From assembly GCA_036504515.1 (NCBI GenBank), contig DASXVA010000004.1, positions 1-64,000 on the forward strand: a stretch of DNA of 64,000 nucleotides. The letters run 5' to 3'. Position numbers and translations under genes: made by a program. Positions 43,206 through 52,300 of the stretch are shown here, in pieces; position 1 is the stretch's first letter; the number at the start of each line of letters is the position of its first letter. The notes under the pieces are model-generated. The model was not told the DNA's origin. It saw only the letters and a program-made list of their open reading frames with translations, and did not search any database. Source of the DNA: AWTP1-18 sp036504515 (GTDB lineage Bacteria > Pseudomonadota > Gammaproteobacteria > Burkholderiales > Rhodocyclaceae).

Positions 43206-43318
43206 TCCGTACCCGCGCCCGATCATTGTTGAGAGGCCAAGATAAATCAAGGCCATACTCCGCGGATAATAGGGGAGACCTGAAAGGTCAATCATTGAAT
43301 CAGGACCGGGTTTACATC

Positions 43319-44053
43319 ATGTTTCTGCTGAAAAAACTACTTGCCGGCTGGATTTTTCCTCCCATGGGGCTGGTTTTGTTGAGCCTGATCGGGATTTTTC
43401 TGCTTTTGCGCCATCGCCGAGGCCTAGGCATTGCCTGCATTTTGTTGGCCCAGGGGCTGCTGGGCTTGTTGTCCCTGCCGGTGGTGGCTGGGGCGCTGAT
43501 CCATTCCCTGGAGCGTTATCCAGCCCTTGGGGCTGCAGAGTTGAAGCAGGCCCAGGCCATCGTCATTCTGGGGGGCGGCAGTTATTACGCTGCGCCTGAA
43601 TACGATGGTGAGGATACGGTGGTGGGATCCGCCCTGGAACGGGTGCGCTATGGCGCCCGCCTGGCCCGGCAAAGCGGCTTGCCTGTGTTGGTGACGGGGG
43701 GCGTGGTTTATGGCGGGCGCCCGGCAGCCCAGTCAATGCAACAGGTGCTGGAACAGGAGTTCAAGGTGCCCGTCCGTTGGGTGGAAGAGCGTTCCCGGGA
43801 CACCAGAGAAAATGCCCTTTACTCCGCTGTTCTACTCAAGACCGCCGGCGTGAAGAAAGTCGCCTTGGTATCGAATGCCTGGCATCTGGCCAGGGCTGTA
43901 CCCTTATTTGAAGCACAAGGGATTACGGTCAGTCCGGCCCCGACGGTTTTTTCTACGGGCGGTAGTGGTTTTGAAAACTGGCTGCCTTCTGCCGGAGCCC
44001 TGACAACGAGTGCCACTGCCCTGCGCGAATGGGTAGGCCGGTACTTGGCGTGA
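43319..44053 (+). CDS. YdcF/ElyC-family DUF218 membrane protein
   Basis: A 244-residue protein with two N-terminal membrane helices (about 14-31 and 36-55) and a DUF218 domain. The domain has AIVILGGGSYYA, GLPVLVTGG, EERSRDTRENALYSA and LVSNAWHLARAVPLFE. Relatives (ElyC, YdcF) influence peptidoglycan precursor and envelope metabolism. It is divergent from the DUF2802 gene and about 70 nt before hemC. Confidence 0.88.
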   Translation: MFLLKKLLAGWIFPPMGLVLLSLIGIFLLLRHRRGLGIACILLAQGLLGLLSLPVVAGALIHSLERYPALGAAELKQAQAIVILGGGSYYAAPEYDGEDTVVGSALERVRYGARLARQSGLPVLVTGGVVYGGRPAAQSMQQVLEQEFKVPVRWVEERSRDTRENALYSAVLLKTAGVKKVALVSNAWHLARAVPLFEAQGITVSPAPTVFSTGGSGFENWLPSAGALTTSATALREWVGRYLA

Positions 44054-44122
44054 GTCTGTGCTTGATGCGGCGAATGCTAGAATCCACGCGCTTTTTCAAC
44101 CTCTTATCCGGTCCGTCCTCCC

Positions 44123-45064
44123 GTGAGCTCTCCTGAAAAAATCGTCATCGCCACCCGCGAATCCCGTCTGGCCCTGTGGCAAGCCGAGCATGTGCGCAGC
44201 CTGCTCCAGGCCCTGTATCCCGCCTGCACGGTGGAACTCATGGGCATGACCACCCGCGGCGACCAGATTCTTGATCGGCCTCTGTCCAAGGTGGGCGGTA
44301 AGGGCCTCTTCGTCAAGGAGCTGGAAACCGCCCTGCTTGACGGTGGCGCCCACATTGCGGTGCACTCCATGAAGGATGTACCCATGGTGCTGGAACCGGA
44401 ATTCTCTCTGGTCGCCATCGGCCCCCGGGAAGTGCCCCAGGATGCCTTTGTCTCCAATAAGTACGCCAGTCTCGACGACATGCCCCCCGGCACTATCGTC
44501 GGTACCTCCAGCCTGCGTCGTGAAGCTCAGCTTCATGCCCGTTATCCCTATCTGGGTGTCACTCCCCTGCGCGGCAATCTGGATACCCGCCTGCGCAAAC
44601 TGGATAGTGGCGAATACGATGCCATCATTCTCGCCGCGGCTGGCCTGACCCGCCTTGGACTGAAAGACCGCATCCGTGCCGTGATTTCGGCGGAAGACTC
44701 CCTGCCCGCTGCCGGTCAGGGCGCCTTGGGCATTGAGGCTTTGTCTTCCCGGGCCGATGTGGCGGAGTGGATGGCCCCCTTGAACGATCCCGCCACGGCG
44801 GCCTGCGTCCGCGCCGAACGGGCCGTGTCCCGGGCCTTGGCCGGTAGCTGTGAAGTGCCCTTGGGTGCTTACGCAGTACCCCATGCAGAGGGTCTCTGGC
44901 TGCGGGGCTTTGTTGCCAGTCCTGATGGTGCCCGCATGACCAGTGCCGAATTCACCGGCTCCGCTGCTGAGCCAGAAGCGCTGGGCTTGAAGCTGGCCGC
45001 TGAGTTGCGGGCCCAGGGTGCCGACGAGATTCTGGCCGAACTGGGACAGGCGCCGGCTCTCTGA
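44123..45064 (+). CDS. hemC: Porphobilinogen deaminase (hydroxymethylbilane synthase)
   Basis: Polymerises four porphobilinogen units on its own dipyrromethane cofactor. The 313-residue product has VIATRESRLALWQA, SMKDVP, GTSSLRREAQL and GNLDTRL, and the cofactor cysteine in AGSCEVPLGAY. It uses a GTG start at 44123. It is the first gene of hemC-hemD-hemX-hemY. Its stop is 19 nt before hemD. Confidence 0.97.
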   Translation: MSSPEKIVIATRESRLALWQAEHVRSLLQALYPACTVELMGMTTRGDQILDRPLSKVGGKGLFVKELETALLDGGAHIAVHSMKDVPMVLEPEFSLVAIGPREVPQDAFVSNKYASLDDMPPGTIVGTSSLRREAQLHARYPYLGVTPLRGNLDTRLRKLDSGEYDAIILAAAGLTRLGLKDRIRAVISAEDSLPAAGQGALGIEALSSRADVAEWMAPLNDPATAACVRAERAVSRALAGSCEVPLGAYAVPHAEGLWLRGFVASPDGARMTSAEFTGSAAEPEALGLKLAAELRAQGADEILAELGQAPAL

Positions 45065-45083
45065 GTCCGGCAAGCGATTGACG

Positions 45084-45875
45084 ATGGTGCTCACGGCGAC
45101 AGGACCCCTGGCTGGTCGCCACATCGTCATCACCCGCCCTGCCGGGCAGGCCACCCACATGGCCGATGCCCTGGTGGCACTGGGGGCTCAGCCGGTGTTG
45201 TTTCCCGTCCTGACCATTCGGCCTCTGGAAAATTTGCAACCCTTGTTGGATGCCGCCATCCACCTTGAGGGCTTCGACTTGGCTGTGTTCGTCAGCCCCA
45301 ATGCGGTAGAGCATGCCCTGACGCCCATCCTGGCCCGTCGATCCTGGCCCGCCGGATTGCGAGTGGCGACAGTGGGCAAGAGCAGCGAGCAGGCCCTGGC
45401 GAAACATGGCATTCATCAGGTGATTGCGCCGCAGGACCGCTTTGATTCCGAAGCACTGCTGGAACTGCCGGAGCTGCAGCAGGTGCAGGGGTGGAAGGTC
45501 ATGATTTTCCGCGGTGATGGCGGCCGGGAGCTACTGGGGGACACCCTGCAGGAACGGGGCGCCAAAATTGAATACGTCAGTAGCTATCGTCGCGGCAAGC
45601 CGGAACAATCCCCCGCCCCGTTGCTCAAACTCTGGAATGACCACCGGCTGGATGCGGTGACGATTACGAGCAGCGAAGGCCTGCGCAACCTTTATGACAT
45701 GCTGGGCAAGCTGGGCCAGACCTGGTTGCGCAACACCCCTTTATTCGTCCCCCATGCCCGCATTGCCGACCAGGCTGCGGCGCTGGGCATGAAGCAGGTC
45801 ATCCTGACCGGACCCGGTGACGACGGGCTTGTCAGTGGTCTGTTGGAACACTGTGAGACACTTTGCAAACCATGA
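45084..45875 (+). CDS. hemD: Uroporphyrinogen-III synthase
   Basis: Closes and inverts ring D of hydroxymethylbilane. The 263-residue protein has the loosely conserved HemD fold with VITRPAGQA near the start, FVSPNAVEHAL and AVTITSSEGLRNLYDML. ATG at 45084 follows hemC by 19 nt. Its stop overlaps the hemX start (ATGA). Confidence 0.93.
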   Translation: MVLTATGPLAGRHIVITRPAGQATHMADALVALGAQPVLFPVLTIRPLENLQPLLDAAIHLEGFDLAVFVSPNAVEHALTPILARRSWPAGLRVATVGKSSEQALAKHGIHQVIAPQDRFDSEALLELPELQQVQGWKVMIFRGDGGRELLGDTLQERGAKIEYVSSYRRGKPEQSPAPLLKLWNDHRLDAVTITSSEGLRNLYDMLGKLGQTWLRNTPLFVPHARIADQAAALGMKQVILTGPGDDGLVSGLLEHCETLCKP

Positions 45876-46903
45876 ATACGCCTCCTGAAAATACGCCCCC
45901 CATTCATCGCCCTTCACCCTTGTTGGCCCTGCGTCGGCCCTCGGTGTTGATTGCCGTTATCGCCCTGAGCCTGCTTGGTTGGCAGTGGCTGGAAACCCGC
46001 AGCCGCCTTTCCTCGGTACAGGAAGAGTTGGCCAAGCGCCTCGCCGCCGGTGATGTGATGACCCAGGAAAGCCGAACCCTGGTCAAGCAGCAACAGGAAA
46101 CCCTGCAGACCCTGCAAGGCAAGGTGGGGGCCTTGGAATCCCAGTTGTCCCAGGCCCAAAGCCAGCAGTTGGCGCTGGAGTCCATGTATCAGGAACTCTC
46201 CCGCAGTCGCGACGAGCGGCTGTTGGCCGAGATTGAGCAGTCCTTGTCCATCGCCGCCCAGCAACTTCAGTTGGCCGGGAATGTGGAAGCAGCCCTGATC
46301 GCCCTGCAAACTGCCGACAGTCGTCTGGCCCGGGCCGCCCAGCCCCAGTTGCTGCCGCTGCGCAAATTGATCAATCGGGATATGGACAAACTCAAGGCTT
46401 TGCCCATTGCCGATATTTCGGGCATTGCCCTTCGCTTGGAAAGCCTTGTGTCGGCAGTGGACACTTTGCCCCTGGCCTACGAGCAGCGCCCTGCCGTGAT
46501 TGCCAAACCTGCGATTCGCAAGACGGAGCTTGCCTGGTGGGAGAGCCTGGGTGCTGAACTCTGGAGTGAGGCACGGCAGTTGGTGCGGGTGGACCGGGTG
46601 GATCGCAGCGATCCGGCCCTGCTTTCGCCCAACCAGGCTTTCTTCCTGCGCGAGAACCTCAAGCTGCGGCTGGTCAATGCCCGGCTTGCCCTGCTGTCCC
46701 GGGATGGTCGTAGTTTCCGGGAGGACATGCGCCAGTCCGGCGAATGGCTGGATCGCTATTTCGACAGCCGGGCCAAGACCGTGCAGACCGCCCAGTCTTC
46801 GGTGAAGACCCTGGCCGCCATTGATATCGCCCGGGACCTGCCCAATCTGGACGAAACCCTCAACGCTGTGCGCAACTTCAAGACAGCGAAGGACAAACGG
46901 TAA
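45872..46903 (+). CDS. hemX: HemX-like membrane protein
   Basis: A 343-residue protein with one N-terminal membrane helix (about 25-42) and a long periplasmic coiled-coil region (LVKQQQETLQTLQGKVGALESQLSQ, positions about 72-96). It is the HemX family that accompanies hemCD. Despite older annotation as a uroporphyrinogen methyltransferase, it lacks methyltransferase motifs. ATG at 45872 overlaps hemD; the TAATG at its end couples it to hemY. Confidence 0.88.
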   Translation: MNTPPENTPPIHRPSPLLALRRPSVLIAVIALSLLGWQWLETRSRLSSVQEELAKRLAAGDVMTQESRTLVKQQQETLQTLQGKVGALESQLSQAQSQQLALESMYQELSRSRDERLLAEIEQSLSIAAQQLQLAGNVEAALIALQTADSRLARAAQPQLLPLRKLINRDMDKLKALPIADISGIALRLESLVSAVDTLPLAYEQRPAVIAKPAIRKTELAWWESLGAELWSEARQLVRVDRVDRSDPALLSPNQAFFLRENLKLRLVNARLALLSRDGRSFREDMRQSGEWLDRYFDSRAKTVQTAQSSVKTLAAIDIARDLPNLDETLNAVRNFKTAKDKR

Positions 46904-48087
46904 TGCGTCTTCTGTTCTGGTTATTGACCCTGGCCGCCTTGGCCGTGGGCCTTTCCATTGCCGCCAGCTACAACGATGGCTACGCCCTGCTGGTGCTGCC
47001 ACCCTGGCGGGTGGAAATGTCCCTCAATCTGTTGTTGGTGATTCTGGCGATTGTCTTTGGTCTGCTCTATGCAATCTTGCGGGCGGCGGGTGCCATGGCC
47101 CGTCTGCCGGCCCAGGTGGCTGCCTTTCGTGCCCGCCGTGCGCAAGGCCAGGCGGAGTCGGCCCTGCGCGATGCCATGCGTTTGTTGCTGGAAGGCCGTT
47201 ACAGCCAATCCCTGAAACGGGCGGAGGTTGCCTTTGATGCGGGCCATGCCCCGGGCCTGGCCGCTTTGCTGGCAGCCCGTTCCGCCCAGTTGATGCGGGA
47301 TGATGAACGGCAGGCCCAGTGGTCTGTCCGGGCCCTGGAGCACGATGGCGAGATTCATAACGCCCGCCTCATGATTGAGGCCGTCATGGCGGTGGAAGCC
47401 CAGGATTTCCGTACAGCCGACAGGGCCCTTGAGCAACTGAACCGGGAGAGTGGTCGCCACATTGCCGCCCTGCGCTTGAGCCTGCGCACCCAGCAAGGCT
47501 TGGGTAACTGGCAGGGTGCCCTGCGCATTTTGCGGCAACTGGAAAAGCACCGGGCCATGACGGCAGAACAGGCTGCAGTGCTGCGCCGCCGGGCCCATCG
47601 GGAAATTCTCAAGGACCTCAACGATGACACGGATACTCTTGAGCGTTATGTGCGGGACATGGATGAAACCGACCGCAATGACCCCGCTGTTGCCCAGTCC
47701 CTGGCTAGGGCATTACAGAAGGTGGGCAACGTGACGGAAGCCGCCCGGGTGATCGAGTCTTCCTTGGAGGAGCAGTGGGATACCGATCTGGTAGCCCTCT
47801 ATGGCGACCTGCAGGGCGGAGATGTACTGGGCCGGATTTCTCACAGCGAGAAGTGGTTGCACGAACATCCTCGGGATGCGGTGTTGCTGTTAACCCTGGG
47901 CCGTCTCTGTCGGCAGCGGGAACTGTGGGGCAAGGCCCAGAGTTATCTGGACGCTTCCCTGTCCATCGATGCCAGCGTTGTCGCCCATGTGGAACTGGCG
48001 CGCTTGCTGGATCATTTGGGTCGTAACGAAGAGGCTAATCGCCACTACCGTACCGCCGCTTTGTGGAGCCTGGGCGGACAGCGTTAA
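46903..48087 (+). CDS. hemY: HemY-like TPR membrane protein
   Basis: A 394-residue protein with two N-terminal membrane helices (about 3-21 and 42-63) followed by TPR-like helical repeats. This is the proteobacterial HemY family, not the protoporphyrinogen oxidase of Bacillus. It is the last gene of the hem operon and is followed by a strong terminator. The conserved linkage suggests a role in haem-enzyme organisation at the membrane. Confidence 0.9.
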   Translation: MRLLFWLLTLAALAVGLSIAASYNDGYALLVLPPWRVEMSLNLLLVILAIVFGLLYAILRAAGAMARLPAQVAAFRARRAQGQAESALRDAMRLLLEGRYSQSLKRAEVAFDAGHAPGLAALLAARSAQLMRDDERQAQWSVRALEHDGEIHNARLMIEAVMAVEAQDFRTADRALEQLNRESGRHIAALRLSLRTQQGLGNWQGALRILRQLEKHRAMTAEQAAVLRRRAHREILKDLNDDTDTLERYVRDMDETDRNDPAVAQSLARALQKVGNVTEAARVIESSLEEQWDTDLVALYGDLQGGDVLGRISHSEKWLHEHPRDAVLLLTLGRLCRQRELWGKAQSYLDASLSIDASVVAHVELARLLDHLGRNEEANRHYRTAALWSLGGQR

Positions 48088-48106
48088 AGAGCGACTGTCC
48101 GTCCGT

Positions 48107-48146
48107 AAAAAAAGCGCACCGCCTGAAAGGCTTGGTGCGCTTTTTT
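48107..48146. terminator. Bidirectional terminator between hemY and hemF
   Basis: A hairpin with left arm AAAAAAAGCGCACC (48107-48120) and right arm GGTGCGCTTTTTT ending at 48146, with an inner GCCTGAAAGGC loop stem. T-runs on both sides allow termination of both convergent genes. Confidence 0.9.
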
Positions 48147-48163
48147 GTTGACTGAGCTTTTGA

Positions 48164-49078
48164 TCAGACCCAGTCCCGGGGGCGAAGAAAATCGGTGTAG
48201 AGCTTTTCTTCGGCACTGCCCGCTTCGGGATGCCAGTCGTAGCGCCATTTCACGACAGGGGGTAGGGACATCAGGATGGATTCGGTGCGCCCGCCGGATT
48301 GCAGACCGAACAGGGTGCCCCGGTCCCAGACCAGATTGAATTCCACATAACGGCCCCGGCGGTAAGCCTGGAAGTCCCGTTCCTGTTCGCCGTAGGCAAT
48401 GTCCCGGCGCTTTTCCAGAATGGGCAGGTAGGCATTGACGAAGTTGTCCCCCACAGCCTGGGTCAGGGAGAAGCAGCGCTCGAAAGGATTTACACCACCG
48501 GGGCCGCCTTCGTTCAGATCATCGAAGAACACGCCGCCGATACCGCGGGGCTCGTTGCGATGTTTGAGGAAGAAGTACTCATCGCACCACTTCTTGTATT
48601 TGGGATAGACCTCCGCACCGAAAGGCGCCAGGGCATCGCGGCAGGTGCGGTGGAAATGCTGGGCATCTTCCTCGAAGCCGTAATAGGGCGTCAGATCCAT
48701 ACCCCCGCCAAACCACCAGACTGGTTCTTCCCCTTCCTTACTGGCGATGAAGCAGCGCACGTTGGCATGGGAAGTGGGGCAATAGGGATTGCGCGGATGC
48801 AGCACCAGGGAAACCCCCATGGCTTCCCAACTGCGGCCCGCCAGTTCGGGGCGATGGGCCGTGGCGGAGGGGGGGAGCTTGGTGCCGGTGACGTGGGAGA
48901 AGTTGACGCCGCCCCGCTCGAAGAAATTGCCTCCCTCAATCAGTCGCGATTTGCCGCCACCCCCTTCGGGACGAATCCAGCTGTCGGTGAGGAAGGCTTG
49001 CCCATCGAATTGTTCAAGGGCGCTGACGATACGGTCCTGCAGACCCGTGAAGTATTGTTTGAGGAGGTTGGTGTCCAT
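48164..49078 (-). CDS. hemF: Oxygen-dependent coproporphyrinogen-III oxidase
   Basis: Converts coproporphyrinogen III to protoporphyrinogen IX using oxygen. The 304-residue protein has the signature WWFGGGMDLTPYYGFEEDA, plus KHRNEPRGIGGVFFDDL and VEFNLVWDRGTLFGL. It faces the hem operon across a shared terminator and follows purD on the minus strand. Its oxygen dependence implies an aerobic or facultative lifestyle. Confidence 0.97.
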   Translation of the reverse strand: MDTNLLKQYFTGLQDRIVSALEQFDGQAFLTDSWIRPEGGGGKSRLIEGGNFFERGGVNFSHVTGTKLPPSATAHRPELAGRSWEAMGVSLVLHPRNPYCPTSHANVRCFIASKEGEEPVWWFGGGMDLTPYYGFEEDAQHFHRTCRDALAPFGAEVYPKYKKWCDEYFFLKHRNEPRGIGGVFFDDLNEGGPGGVNPFERCFSLTQAVGDNFVNAYLPILEKRRDIAYGEQERDFQAYRRGRYVEFNLVWDRGTLFGLQSGGRTESILMSLPPVVKWRYDWHPEAGSAEEKLYTDFLRPRDWV

Positions 49079-49096
49079 GGAGGCGCTCTCTGTGAA

Positions 49097-49117
49097 ACGG
49101 GCCGCATTGCGGCCCGT
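49097..49117 (-). terminator. Intercistronic hairpin between purD and hemF
   Basis: A perfect 9-bp stem ACGGGCCGC/GCGGCCCGT around a 3-nt loop, followed on the minus strand by TTTC. It lies 53 nt beyond the purD stop and may partly terminate the purine transcript before hemF. Confidence 0.5.
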
Positions 49118-49170
49118 GTGTTCTAGGGGAACGGTGAGTCCGTCTGCGCGGACTTCACCGGCACTGCTGG

Positions 49171-50442
49171 TCAGCGTTTGATTGCCCGATAACCAATGTC
49201 GCGGCGGTACTGAGCACCGTCGAAACCGATGGTCTCTGCTACTTCATAGGCCCGGTTCTGGGCCAGCTTGACCGTGTCGCCGAGGGCGGTGACGCAAAGC
49301 ACGCGACCGCCGTTTGTGACCACATGACCGTCCTTGTCGGTGGTACCTGCATGGAAGACATGGGCATCGTCCAGGGCGCGAGGTGGTAGACCGTGGATCA
49401 CGTCACCCTTCTTCGGGCTGTCGGGGTAACCGCCGGCGGCCATGACCACACCCAGCGCAACGCGGCGATCCCATTCCGCTTCCACCTGATCCAGTTTGCC
49501 GTCGATGCCGGCGTCGATCAGGTCGGTGAAGTCGCTCTTGAGCCGCATCATGATGGGCTGGGTTTCCGGGTCGCCGAAGCGGCAGTTGAACTCCAGCACC
49601 TTGAGGCTGCCGTCGGGCTTGATCATCAGGCCGGCGTAGAGGAAACCGGTGAACAGAATACCGTCGGACTCCATGCCACGGATGGTGGGCATGATCACTT
49701 CGCGCATCACCTTGGCGTGGATGTCGGGGGTCACCACGGGTGCCGGAGAATAGGCCCCCATGCCGCCGGTGTTGGGACCCTGGTCGCCGTCCAGCAGACG
49801 CTTGTGATCCTGGCTGGTGGCCATGGCCAAGGCGTGTTTGCCGTCAGCCATGACGATGAAGCTGGCTTCTTCGCCGTCGAGGAATTCTTCCACCACGACG
49901 CGGGCCCCGGCATCCCCCAGCTTGTTGCCGGACAGCATGTCGTCGATGGCGGCGTGGGCCTCATCAATGTTCATGGCAACCACAACACCCTTGCCGGCAG
50001 CGAGGCCGTCGGCCTTGATGACGATGGGCGCACGTTCGCCATCGATGTAAGCGTGGGCGGCCTTGGCATCGGTAAAGGTCTGGAACTTTGCGGTGGGGAT
50101 GTTGTGCCGGGTCATGAACTGCTTGGCAAAATCCTTGGAGCTTTCCAGTTGGGCGGCTTCCTTGCTGGGGCCGAAGATGCGCAGGTCGGCGGCGCGGAAG
50201 GCATTGACTACGCCCGCCGCCAGGGGGGCTTCCGGCCCCACCACGGTGGCGTGGATGCCTTCCGTGCGAGCGAAGTTCACCAGATCGGCAATCTCGGTTA
50301 GGGGCACATTGACGATGCCGTCTTCCCGGGCCGTACCGGCGTTACCGGGAGCGACGAAAATTTTCTGCACCTTGGGCGACTGGGCCAGACGCCAGGCCAG
50401 GGCATGCTCGCGGCCGCCGGAACCGATGACGAGGAGTTTCAT
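49171..50442 (-). CDS. purD: Phosphoribosylamine-glycine ligase
   Basis: ATP-grasp enzyme of purine synthesis, 423 residues. It begins MKLLVIGSGGREHALAWRL and has the signatures RFGDPETQ and VKADGLAAGKGV-like (VIKADGLAAGKGVVVA). AAGGA lies upstream of the ATG. It follows purH by 12 nt on the same transcript. Confidence 0.97.
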   Translation of the reverse strand: MKLLVIGSGGREHALAWRLAQSPKVQKIFVAPGNAGTAREDGIVNVPLTEIADLVNFARTEGIHATVVGPEAPLAAGVVNAFRAADLRIFGPSKEAAQLESSKDFAKQFMTRHNIPTAKFQTFTDAKAAHAYIDGERAPIVIKADGLAAGKGVVVAMNIDEAHAAIDDMLSGNKLGDAGARVVVEEFLDGEEASFIVMADGKHALAMATSQDHKRLLDGDQGPNTGGMGAYSPAPVVTPDIHAKVMREVIMPTIRGMESDGILFTGFLYAGLMIKPDGSLKVLEFNCRFGDPETQPIMMRLKSDFTDLIDAGIDGKLDQVEAEWDRRVALGVVMAAGGYPDSPKKGDVIHGLPPRALDDAHVFHAGTTDKDGHVVTNGGRVLCVTALGDTVKLAQNRAYEVAETIGFDGAQYRRDIGYRAIKR

Positions 50443-50454
50443 GGACGAGTCCTT

Positions 50455-52035
50455 TTAGTGGCGGAAGTGACGGAAGCCGGTGAACACCATGGCGATGTTC
50501 TGCTCGTCGGCGGCAGCAATGACTTCGGCGTCGCGCATGGAGCCGCCGGGCTGGATGACAGCGGTGGCACCGGCCTGGGCCAGTACGTCGAGGCCGTCAC
50601 GGAAGGGGAAGAAGGCATCGGAAGCCACCACGGAACCCTTCACGGTCATCTTGGCATTCTCGGCCTTGATGGCGGCGATACGGGCGGAGTCCACACGGCT
50701 CATCTGGCCTGCACCGACACCCACGGTCATGCCGTCCTTGCAGTAGATGATGGCGTTGGACTTGACGTACTTGGCAACGCGCCAGGCGAACAGCAGATCA
50801 CTCATTTCCTGTTCGCTGGGGGCGCGCTTGGTCACCACTTTCAGATCAGACAGGGCGATGCGAGCCTCGTCGGCACTCTGCACCAGCAGACCGCCGCCGA
50901 CGCGCTTGTAGTCGAAGGCGCCACTGTTCTTGCCGAGGGCAACGATCAGCACTCGCAGGTTTTGCTTGGCGCCGAAGACTGCCCGGGCTTCTTCGGTGAT
51001 TTCCGGGGCGATGATCACTTCGGCGAACTGGCCGGCGATGGCTTCGGCAGCGGCCTTGTCGATGGCGGTGTTGAAGGCAATGATGCCGCCGAAGGATGAG
51101 GTGGGATCTGTGCTGAAAGCCTTGCGATAAGCCGCTTCAGCAGAAGGCGCCAGGGCCACGCCACAGGGATTGGCATGCTTGACGATGACACAGGCGGGGC
51201 CGGCGGCAGGATCGAAGGCCTTGACGCATTCCCAGGCCGCATCGGCGTCGGCGATGTTGTTATAAGAAAGCTCCTTGCCCTGCAGCTGGTGGTAGCTGGC
51301 GATGGTGCCGGGGGCGAGGGCGGTTTCCTTGTAGAAGGCAGCGATCTGGTGGGGATTCTCGCCGTAGCGCAGGGTTTCTACCTTGTCGAAGGCCAGTTGC
51401 AACTGGTCGGGGAAGGGGCCGGGCTTGTTGGCTTCGTCCAGACTGGTCAGCCAGTTGGCGATGGCGGAGTCGTAACGGGCGGTGTGCACGAAGGCTTTCT
51501 TCGCCAGTTCGAAACGGGTCTTGTAGGTCAGCACGCCGGCGTTGTTTTCCAGCTCTTCGAGGATCAGTTCGTAATCTTCGGGATCGGTCACGATGCCGAC
51601 GCCGCCCTGTTCATTACCGTGGTTCTTGGCTGCAGCGCGGACCATGGTGGGGCCGCCGATGTCGATGTTTTCGATGGCGTCGTCCAGACTACAGTCGGGC
51701 TTGGCCACGGTTTCACGGAAGGGATAGAGGTTCACCACTACCAGGTCGATGCGGGGAATGCCGTGCTCGTCCATGGTGGCCTTGTGGTCGGCCAAGTCGC
51801 GGCGACCGAGGATGCCGCCGTGCACCTTGGGGTGCAGGGTCTTGACGCGACCGTCGAGCATTTCGGGGAAGCCGGTGTAGTCGGACACGTCGGTCACGGG
51901 CAGGCCCGCTTCCCGCAGCATCTTGGCGGTGCCGCCGGTGGACAGGAGCTTGATTTCCAGTTTGTGCAAGGCTTGGGCAAATTCCAGAACGCCGGCTTTG
52001 TCGGAAACGCTGATAAGGGCTTGGGTAACTTTCAT
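50455..52035 (-). CDS. purH: Bifunctional AICAR transformylase / IMP cyclohydrolase
   Basis: Catalyses the last two purine steps, giving IMP. The 526-residue product has the N-terminal MGS-like IMP cyclohydrolase domain (KTLHPKVHGGILGRR) and the C-terminal AICAR formyltransferase domain (VKHANPCGVA, GGIIAFNTAID). ATG at 52035 is the family start (MKVTQALISVSDK). It lies 10 nt after fis. Confidence 0.98.
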   Translation of the reverse strand: MKVTQALISVSDKAGVLEFAQALHKLEIKLLSTGGTAKMLREAGLPVTDVSDYTGFPEMLDGRVKTLHPKVHGGILGRRDLADHKATMDEHGIPRIDLVVVNLYPFRETVAKPDCSLDDAIENIDIGGPTMVRAAAKNHGNEQGGVGIVTDPEDYELILEELENNAGVLTYKTRFELAKKAFVHTARYDSAIANWLTSLDEANKPGPFPDQLQLAFDKVETLRYGENPHQIAAFYKETALAPGTIASYHQLQGKELSYNNIADADAAWECVKAFDPAAGPACVIVKHANPCGVALAPSAEAAYRKAFSTDPTSSFGGIIAFNTAIDKAAAEAIAGQFAEVIIAPEITEEARAVFGAKQNLRVLIVALGKNSGAFDYKRVGGGLLVQSADEARIALSDLKVVTKRAPSEQEMSDLLFAWRVAKYVKSNAIIYCKDGMTVGVGAGQMSRVDSARIAAIKAENAKMTVKGSVVASDAFFPFRDGLDVLAQAGATAVIQPGGSMRDAEVIAAADEQNIAMVFTGFRHFRH

Positions 52036-52045
52036 GGGTGTGGAC

Positions 52046-52276
52046 TCAAAGAAGTTCGTATTCGGTGAGCTTGCGACGCAAGGTATTGCGGTTGATGCCG
52101 AGGATTTCGGCAGCCGCGCTCTGATTGCCATTGGCTTGTTTCATGACCACTTCCAGCATGGGTTTTTCCACCATGCTGAGCACCATGTCGTAGACGGCAT
52201 GGGGTTGCTGACCGTCCAGGTCGCGGAAATAGCGGTTGAGGGACCGCCGTACGGAGTCGGAAAGTTCGGCACTCAT
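52046..52276 (-). CDS. fis: Fis-family DNA-binding protein
   Basis: A 76-residue nucleoid protein. The C-terminal HTH reads NQSAAAEILGINRNTLRRKLTEYEL, the typical Fis end. It is shorter at the N-terminus than E. coli Fis (98 residues), as in many betaproteobacteria. The order dusB-fis is widely conserved, and here it extends to purH-purD. Confidence 0.96.
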   Translation of the reverse strand: MSAELSDSVRRSLNRYFRDLDGQQPHAVYDMVLSMVEKPMLEVVMKQANGNQSAAAEILGINRNTLRRKLTEYELL

Positions 52277-52300
52277 ATTTTCTCTTTTATTTAAATTCGC